NCBI GenBank assembly: GCA_905193145.1
Contig: CAJJNP010000081.1
Span: 1 to 13,622 of the forward strand
Direction of reading: 5' to 3'
Length of the DNA stretch: 13,622 bases
From: an uncultured Odoribacter sp.
GTDB taxonomy: Bacteria > Bacteroidota > Bacteroidia > Bacteroidales > Marinifilaceae
In this document: positions 7,966 to 13,622 of the stretch, one piece after another
Numbering within the stretch: position 1 is the first letter of the stretch
Layout of the letters: the number at the start of each line of letters is the position of its first letter
Position numbers and translations under genes: made by a program
The notes under the pieces: model-generated
Databases searched by the model: none
Seen by the model: the letters and a program-made list of their open reading frames with translations, nothing else
Told to the model about the DNA's origin: nothing

Positions 7966-10033
7966 CAAGAAAATACAGAACTATCAATATTTCTTTTCTG
8001 ATCAAGTGCGTGAAGCCGAGATGGAACAAAAGTCCATCATCAAGGCCCCAATGAACCAACTGTTTAGAAAAGAAGAAATTATTATTGGATATGTAGACCA
8101 TGTAAATGACAAACTTGGTCATGTTATTATTAAATTTCCTAAAGATAAAGCTCCACGATTAAAGGTGCAGAAATCTATTATGGTAATCAAGAAAGATGCA
8201 AAGGCAGAATTGGGTACAAATGTCACTTCTTGGGCGTGTTCATTCCTTGATTTTTGTAAAAACACTCAGTATCATTCCAATACTTCGGACTTGTTACCTC
8301 TATACTATACAAAGAAAGGCGACTTGCAATACGATTATGTTGGATGTACAGGATTAAGCACTACATTATATGATTTATTTAAGAAATCAACAGAAGCTGG
8401 AAAATCATTATCAGTAATTGTATTCTCGCCTTTTCCACCAGTGGATTATTTCAATAATCTAGTTAATTTTTTGGATGTATACCATTATCTGCCAGAGCAG
8501 ATGATTGAACCTAAAATCAATTATGAAGATTGGCATCCAGAGGAGCTAGAATACAACCCTGAGAATGTAGCCGCCTCCCCCGAAAGGATCCTTCAAACCT
8601 TAGAGGAGGAAAATTGCTGCATTCTTCAAGGCCCTCCTGGAACAGGAAAAAGTTATACTATAGCTCACATAATAGCAAACTATCTTACAAATAATAAGAC
8701 AGTTTGCGTTACAACCATGGCTAACAAGGGGCTCATTGAACTTATTCAACAACCTCCACTTTTGCCATTTCTTAAGAATGGAAAAATTTCCAAGTCTAAT
8801 TTGTCTGCAGATGAAAGAATAACCGTGCCGGGATTGAAACCAATAAAAAAGGGATTCATTATACCAAATGGAGAACTTTTTTGTTCAACCAATTATGTAC
8901 TATCTCAGGTATATAATACAGAAAATCTATGTAATGATGGTTTACCAACATATGACTTGGTTATCATAGAAGAGGCTTCTCAAGCTTATCTTGCTTCTAT
9001 ATTGGCATTTAAAAAATTAGGACATAAATGCCTTATCGTTGGTGACCCAATGCAACTACCACCGATTGTTAGTAATCCAACTAAGGAGGTGTATAATGCA
9101 TGGAATGCTAATACCCAAATAGAAGGACTTAAAACATATGCTTTAGGAACGGATGTAAAATCATATCGAATAATTACAACTTTTCGTCTAACTAAGGCAA
9201 GTGCAAAGTTGACAGGTATATTTTATAGTAATAGATTTAGATCTGTACAGAAGGAAACTGTCAATTTTAGCTTATGTAGTTCACATCTATTCCCATTGGG
9301 GGGTGGCGCGATTTATTATTATACCCAAGATTTTACAAATGGCATAGTCTCTGGAACAGGTCTGAATATTGTAGGCAAAGTAGTTAACGAGATTTGTAAA
9401 AACTATCCTAATAGGTCTTTGGCTATTATTTCTCCATTTAATGATACTGTAAAACAACTTCAAAAAAGTTTTTTAACAGACTCTTCATTAGATGATTTTA
9501 CTATTGAAACTATTGATAGGATTCAAGGTATGACTGTGGATTATGCAATTTTATATATTCCTGGTAGAAATCCTGGTTTTGCTCTAGATGAGAGAAGATT
9601 TAATGTAGCAACAAGCCGTTCACGAACTACTACATTAATTGTGTCGGACATACCACTTACGAATATGCATTCGATTTCTCCCAAAGTAGCGTCATTCATT
9701 ATGAACTGTCAGACATTGGATGAAACGAGTATTATGGATTGTCATGAATCAGAAAGTCTATATGATATTATTGAGCGAAATGAGATTAAAGCTATCTATC
9801 CCGGTCTAGAACATATCGTAGACTTACTTCTTGACAACAATATACATTTCAGTACAGATGGTGATGTAGATTTATTAGATTCTAATGATTTAGTTATAGC
9901 GACAGCAGGTATGATCCTTAGAGATTACAAAATAGTTATAGATCCTATTGACTCAGATTCTGTTTCAATTTTCAGAGCGGCAGGATATAGAGTCATTGAA
10001 TCTTCACAGTTTAATATTTCCATGATAAAATAA
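7955..10033 (+). CDS. UPF1/DNA2-like superfamily 1 helicase with extra C-terminal domain, 692 aa
   Basis: I chose the ATG at 7955 because it overlaps the preceding stop and follows a purine-rich stretch. In-frame TTG 7904 and ATG 7925 would add low-complexity Lys-rich residues. SF1 motifs are complete and in order: Walker A GPPGTGKS (226-233), a Ia-like segment at 250-259, Walker B VIIEEASQA (336-344), motif III GDPMQLPPI (363-371), motif V ETIDRIQGMTVDYA (518-531) and motif VI FNVATSRSR (549-557). EEAS in place of DExx, and the TSR motif VI, are typical of UPF1/SMUBP2/DNA2-like AAA_11/AAA_12 helicases acting 5'->3' on single-stranded RNA or DNA. The N-terminal 220 residues include a beta-rich segment (about residues 45-85) that could bind nucleic acid. 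The last 110 residues are not part of the helicase core and end in IVIDPIDSDS (660-669) and AGYRVIES (676-683), reminiscent of a decayed restriction-endonuclease fold. The gene sits between the sacsin-like ATPase and the large SF2 helicase, in one apparent operon. Polarity and substrate cannot be read from the sequence. Confidence 0.9.
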   Translation: MSINKKIQNYQYFFSDQVREAEMEQKSIIKAPMNQLFRKEEIIIGYVDHVNDKLGHVIIKFPKDKAPRLKVQKSIMVIKKDAKAELGTNVTSWACSFLDFCKNTQYHSNTSDLLPLYYTKKGDLQYDYVGCTGLSTTLYDLFKKSTEAGKSLSVIVFSPFPPVDYFNNLVNFLDVYHYLPEQMIEPKINYEDWHPEELEYNPENVAASPERILQTLEEENCCILQGPPGTGKSYTIAHIIANYLTNNKTVCVTTMANKGLIELIQQPPLLPFLKNGKISKSNLSADERITVPGLKPIKKGFIIPNGELFCSTNYVLSQVYNTENLCNDGLPTYDLVIIEEASQAYLASILAFKKLGHKCLIVGDPMQLPPIVSNPTKEVYNAWNANTQIEGLKTYALGTDVKSYRIITTFRLTKASAKLTGIFYSNRFRSVQKETVNFSLCSSHLFPLGGGAIYYYTQDFTNGIVSGTGLNIVGKVVNEICKNYPNRSLAIISPFNDTVKQLQKSFLTDSSLDDFTIETIDRIQGMTVDYAILYIPGRNPGFALDERRFNVATSRSRTTTLIVSDIPLTNMHSISPKVASFIMNCQTLDETSIMDCHESESLYDIIERNEIKAIYPGLEHIVDLLLDNNIHFSTDGDVDLLDSNDLVIATAGMILRDYKIVIDPIDSDSVSIFRAAGYRVIESSQFNISMIK

Positions 10034-10042
10034 TTATACGAT

Positions 10043-13000
10043 ATGCTTCCACTACAACAAGCTCGCGAAGTACGTGACTCGATTATAGAGTACATTAAAG
10101 CCACATTCAGATTCAAAGAAAAGGATGTAAGCGATGCGTTCTATCGCTTTATAGAAGATAAGAATGATGGATTATTCAAAGGACCTTTCATCTCTTTGAA
10201 AACCCCTTTTGTGTCTGCTACAGAAGAGGAATGTGCCAATATTCCATTAGATATAATTCCTTCATTTCCTCCCTACAAGCATCAGCTACAGGCTTTTCGG
10301 CAACTTAGCATGAAGAACGGTCATAGCCCGGAACCTACACTTCTTACAACAGGTACTGGCTCTGGTAAGACTGAGTGCTTCTTGTATCCTATACTTGACT
10401 ACTGTTATCATTGCAATCAGTACGAACGCCAGACAGGTGTAAAGGTTATTATCATGTATCCGATGAATGCACTTGCCAGCGACCAGGCCAAACGTTTGGC
10501 TGAGACAATATGGAATGACCCTCGCCTCAAGGATAAAGTAACTGCCGCTCTTTTTGTGGGTGAAGGAGTTGATGCGAAAGAATATCCACGCACAATGGGC
10601 TCTGACCATATTATTGAAAATCGGGATGCTATCCTAGATACGGTTCCGGATATACTTCTCACTAACTTCAAAATGTTGGACTACGGACTTATGCGGCAAA
10701 AATTCATGTCGCTATGGAAAGGAAATATTGACACGGAACAGAAGGCACTCCGATTCATTGTGCTAGATGAGCTACATACTTATGATGGTGCACAAGGTAC
10801 TGACGTGGCGAATCTGATAAGAAGATTGAAATTAAAGCTTCACATTCCTAAAAGCTTATTATGTCCTATCGGTACATCAGCAACAATTGGCAGTGGTTCC
10901 GACAGCAAGGCGCGTTTATGCGAGTATGCTACGAATGTGTTTGGAGAGACATTTTTTGAAGAAAATGTCATTGAGGAACATCGTATTGCCGTGGATGATT
11001 ATGTGGATGTCATTTTCAATGGCATCCCAGACGGAAAGCTGATAAAAGAATGCGTTTTCCAAAATAATGATACGGTAGATACTTATATTAGGCGTATATG
11101 CAAATACTGGCTGAAGAATAGTGAAGCCTCTCCTATTGAGGCAGGAATATTTCTTCGCAAAATGGGTATAGTACGGGATCTTCTTTTTGTTCTTAAAGAT
11201 GGAATTCTGTCTATTGATGAAATTCAAAATAAGCTTGAAGATAATACTGAGTTTCGCAGACTTCGACAGCAACACAATGAAAAGACCTGCAAAATAGCAA
11301 TAGAAAATCTTTTAGCTTTAATTGCCTATTCTAAACGTCCGTTGCCTAATGGAAAAACTATACCCTTAATGTATCTTCAAGTCCAATTATGGCAACGTGA
11401 ATTGAGTGGAATACTACGCTACGTACAAAAAGAACCAGAGTTCGTTTGGAGAGGAAATCTGAATAAAGATGATGAGAGGATTGCTCTTCCAATGTATTTT
11501 TGCAGAGATTGTGGTGCAAGTGGCTGGATAAGTCGCAGGCTTGCTACCGATGACAGGTATTGTTCTGATGTAAAAACCGTCAATAAGGCTTTTGCAGAAC
11601 GGGAAAAAGAGGTTTATCTGCTCAATACTGAGATGAAAAGACATGAGGCTGTGGATGACTATATTAGTGAGAATGCAGTTAATATTGCAAAATATGTTAA
11701 ACTAAAAGATCTTACTGAAGTAAGTCTCAGCGACAGTGACACCATACGGTTAAGAGTATGCAGCAAGACCACATCCAACAAAAACGGGAATCAAAAATTC
11801 ACCCGAAATTGTCCCGAATGTAATGGAAGTGATACGATTTGTCAAATCGGTGGTAGAACATCTACCCTATCTAGTGTGGCAATAAGTCAAGTTCTGTCAA
11901 GTGATTTTGATAATGCCAATGCTTACGAACGTAAAATATTGGTGTTTACCAATAGTGTACAGGATGCCGCTTATCAGGCTGGTTTCTATGAAGCACGCAC
12001 TTACCGTTTCCTGTTCCGTCAGTCAATGCAGAAATATATTAATACGCTCGAAAAGCCTGTAAATTTGGTTGAACTACAGAAGGGTTTTAAATCGTATTGG
12101 CATGCCAGATTAACAGATGACGACTATTATAATCGTTTCTTACCGGCTGATCTGGCTAAACATATTGACCTTCGGAAGAACTATAGAATTGGAGGAGAAG
12201 GTAGTCTTTTTATGGATAGTTTCAAGCAGGAGTTTGATTTGCGTGTTGACTGGGAGATTCTTAGTGAGTTTGGGTTGACAGCTCAATTGGGTAGAACGCT
12301 TGAAAAAACAGGAGCTTCTGCGACTTATTTCAAAGTTAATATTTTGCGACATGTTTATCAAGTTATGGAGCATTGGCTAAAGGATAATAACATGGAAAAC
12401 ATCTGGGGCAATGAATCTGGATTCATCCACTTTGTATATGGCATATTGCAGAGAATGAGGACTCATGGTGCAGTTGACCATCCTTTCCTGGAAAAATACC
12501 GTAAGGAAAATCTCACACAATGGGCCTTGAACTGGAATCGTGACGGCCGTCATTTCCTGAATAAGACTCTTGGCGGTAGTATGCAGTTTCCGAAACTTGT
12601 AGGAGTTGTACATACTGGTAAGAACCACGAGATGCTTGATATGGCTGTAATGCGTTCCGACAGCAAAAATACCTGGTACAGCAACTATTTTATCGAAGTA
12701 TTTAACGACCCATGGATAGCAAAAAACTCCTCTCTGTTCAATGATTTTATGCGCAGATTGTTCGACGCAATGACTGAAGTCGGTTTACTCAACAAAGAGG
12801 AACAAGGTGGAGGTAATTATGCTATAAATCCGGAGCATATATGGGTCAGCAAAAATGTAAAACATATACAATGCGACCTGTGTCAGTCTAGACTCTGTGT
12901 CGCTGCAGAAGATGAGTGTGCAGAAGGAACACATTGTTTGGATTATAAATGTAAAGGAACATATTCTGAAGAAACCAAACCTGAATTAAACTATTATCAG

Positions 13001-13622
13001 CAGGTCTATAATAGAAACCTTTCACCCCGTGTCCATGCACACGAGCATACTGGATTGCTTGACAGACATGACAGAGAAGCTTTAGAAAAAGACTTCAAAG
13101 AGCATCCGCACAGCAATTCGGTAAATGTCCTTTCTGCTACTTCCACTCTTGAGATGGGTATAGATATTGGTGATTTGAATGTAATGGGTAATACGAATGT
13201 ACCACCTAAACCAAGTAATTTCTTACAACGTGTTGGACGAGCTGGACGTAAAGAAGGTGCTGCATTAGTATTGAACTATAGTCATGCTGCCGAACCACAT
13301 GATATGTATTATTATACTTACCCATTGGAGATGATGCAAGGAGAAATCAGTACGCCTGGATGTTTTCTTGAAGCAAAAGATATTCTTAGAAGACATTTCT
13401 TAGCATACTGCATTGATACTTGGACTTCATCAGATGTAAACAATACTTTACCGGAAAAGATTCGTGAACTTCATTTACTGAATGATAACATTTTCAATGA
13501 CCCTACATTTGTTATCAATAGAATAATTGAATTTATTAAAAACCATAAAACCATATTACGTTCTGAATTCAGTTTCCAATATGAGGATAAGACTCAGGAC
13601 GCACTTAAGAAATTGTTTGAGA
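10043..13622 (+). CDS. Very large superfamily 2 DExH helicase with zinc-binding insertions (DruE/DrmA-like), 3'-truncated
   Basis: The ATG at 10043 is 9 bp after the previous stop. I read the frame through to the right edge: 1193 codons with no stop, so the gene continues outside the window. RecA1 motifs are Walker A GTGSGKTE (104-111), MYPMNALASDQ (motif Ia, about 138-148), DELH (242-245) and GTSAT (277-281). RecA2 starts at KILVFTNSVQDAA (631-643) and is completed by motif V SATSTLEMGIDIG (1031-1043) and motif VI QRVGRAGR (1062-1069). Two large insertions interrupt this core. The first, between the RecA domains, has CxxC pairs at 487/490 and 590/593 separated by 100 residues. The second, within RecA2, has cysteines at 944, 947, 952, 959, 965 and 970. 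Both probably hold zinc. The protein belongs with the large DEAD/DEAH helicases that often carry a C-terminal DUF1998, such as DruE of Druantia, DrmA of DISARM and the YprA/MrfA group. A DUF1998 region, if present, would lie beyond the window. Expected role: ATP-driven translocation or unwinding of invading DNA. Assignment to a named system is inference. Confidence 0.88.
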   Translation, partial: MLPLQQAREVRDSIIEYIKATFRFKEKDVSDAFYRFIEDKNDGLFKGPFISLKTPFVSATEEECANIPLDIIPSFPPYKHQLQAFRQLSMKNGHSPEPTLLTTGTGSGKTECFLYPILDYCYHCNQYERQTGVKVIIMYPMNALASDQAKRLAETIWNDPRLKDKVTAALFVGEGVDAKEYPRTMGSDHIIENRDAILDTVPDILLTNFKMLDYGLMRQKFMSLWKGNIDTEQKALRFIVLDELHTYDGAQGTDVANLIRRLKLKLHIPKSLLCPIGTSATIGSGSDSKARLCEYATNVFGETFFEENVIEEHRIAVDDYVDVIFNGIPDGKLIKECVFQNNDTVDTYIRRICKYWLKNSEASPIEAGIFLRKMGIVRDLLFVLKDGILSIDEIQNKLEDNTEFRRLRQQHNEKTCKIAIENLLALIAYSKRPLPNGKTIPLMYLQVQLWQRELSGILRYVQKEPEFVWRGNLNKDDERIALPMYFCRDCGASGWISRRLATDDRYCSDVKTVNKAFAEREKEVYLLNTEMKRHEAVDDYISENAVNIAKYVKLKDLTEVSLSDSDTIRLRVCSKTTSNKNGNQKFTRNCPECNGSDTICQIGGRTSTLSSVAISQVLSSDFDNANAYERKILVFTNSVQDAAYQAGFYEARTYRFLFRQSMQKYINTLEKPVNLVELQKGFKSYWHARLTDDDYYNRFLPADLAKHIDLRKNYRIGGEGSLFMDSFKQEFDLRVDWEILSEFGLTAQLGRTLEKTGASATYFKVNILRHVYQVMEHWLKDNNMENIWGNESGFIHFVYGILQRMRTHGAVDHPFLEKYRKENLTQWALNWNRDGRHFLNKTLGGSMQFPKLVGVVHTGKNHEMLDMAVMRSDSKNTWYSNYFIEVFNDPWIAKNSSLFNDFMRRLFDAMTEVGLLNKEEQGGGNYAINPEHIWVSKNVKHIQCDLCQSRLCVAAEDECAEGTHCLDYKCKGTYSEETKPELNYYQQVYNRNLSPRVHAHEHTGLLDRHDREALEKDFKEHPHSNSVNVLSATSTLEMGIDIGDLNVMGNTNVPPKPSNFLQRVGRAGRKEGAALVLNYSHAAEPHDMYYYTYPLEMMQGEISTPGCFLEAKDILRRHFLAYCIDTWTSSDVNNTLPEKIRELHLLNDNIFNDPTFVINRIIEFIKNHKTILRSEFSFQYEDKTQDALKKLFE

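Noticed and set aside
10286..11275. Minus-strand open frames of about 85-119 codons opposite the SF2 helicase
   Set aside because: They are antisense to conserved helicase motifs (Walker A, DELH, GTSAT) and have no plausible product or start context.
553..13622. DISARM assignment
   Set aside because: No methyltransferase, DrmB or phospholipase-D-like DrmC is visible, and the GHKL giant is not a DISARM component. The similarity rests only on the large SF2 helicase.
1..13622. CRISPR array, tRNA, rRNA, IS element or attachment site
   Set aside because: I saw no regularly spaced repeats, cloverleaf-like sequence, transposase-like reading frame or terminal inverted repeats. Intergenic space totals about 56 bp.

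Overview
The window is an AT-rich stretch, almost entirely coding, with every gene on the + strand. A/T-rich third codon positions, weak or absent Shine-Dalgarno sequences before the starts, AT-rich leaders and a possible TTG / TAnnTTTG-type promoter all suggest a member of the Bacteroidota (Bacteroides/Prevotella-like). No rRNA, tRNA or housekeeping gene is present to confirm this.

Layout: (1) positions 2-505 hold the 3' end of a gene of unknown function that begins before the window. (2) After a 47-bp gap, positions 553-7965 encode a 2470-residue protein. It has a sacsin/NOV-like GHKL (Hsp90-type) ATPase module near its N-terminus, a very long middle region with at least one degenerate internal repeat, an acidic linker, a tandem HYRxGxWVxG motif and a distinct C-terminal domain. 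(3) Overlapping it by 11 bp, positions 7955-10033 encode a 692-residue UPF1/DNA2-like superfamily 1 helicase with an extra C-terminal domain. (4) After 9 bp, position 10043 starts a very large superfamily 2 DExH helicase with Cys-rich, probably zinc-binding insertions. It is open for 1193 codons to the right edge and is cut off there.

Genes 2 to 4 almost certainly form one operon. No established defence genes (methyltransferase, known nuclease, integrase, CRISPR) are visible. Even so, a giant sacsin-like ATPase, an SF1 helicase and a giant zinc-insert SF2 helicase, tightly coupled, is the composition expected of a large multi-gene anti-phage or anti-plasmid system. The SF2 protein is most like the large helicases of Druantia (DruE) and DISARM (DrmA), but the set as a whole matches no named system that I can assign with confidence. 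I infer that the GHKL protein is a nucleotide-gated switch or scaffold and that the two helicases translocate on foreign nucleic acid. The effector is unclear: it may lie in the C-terminal domains of genes 2 or 3, or in genes outside the window. There is no gene-free stretch longer than 50 bp.
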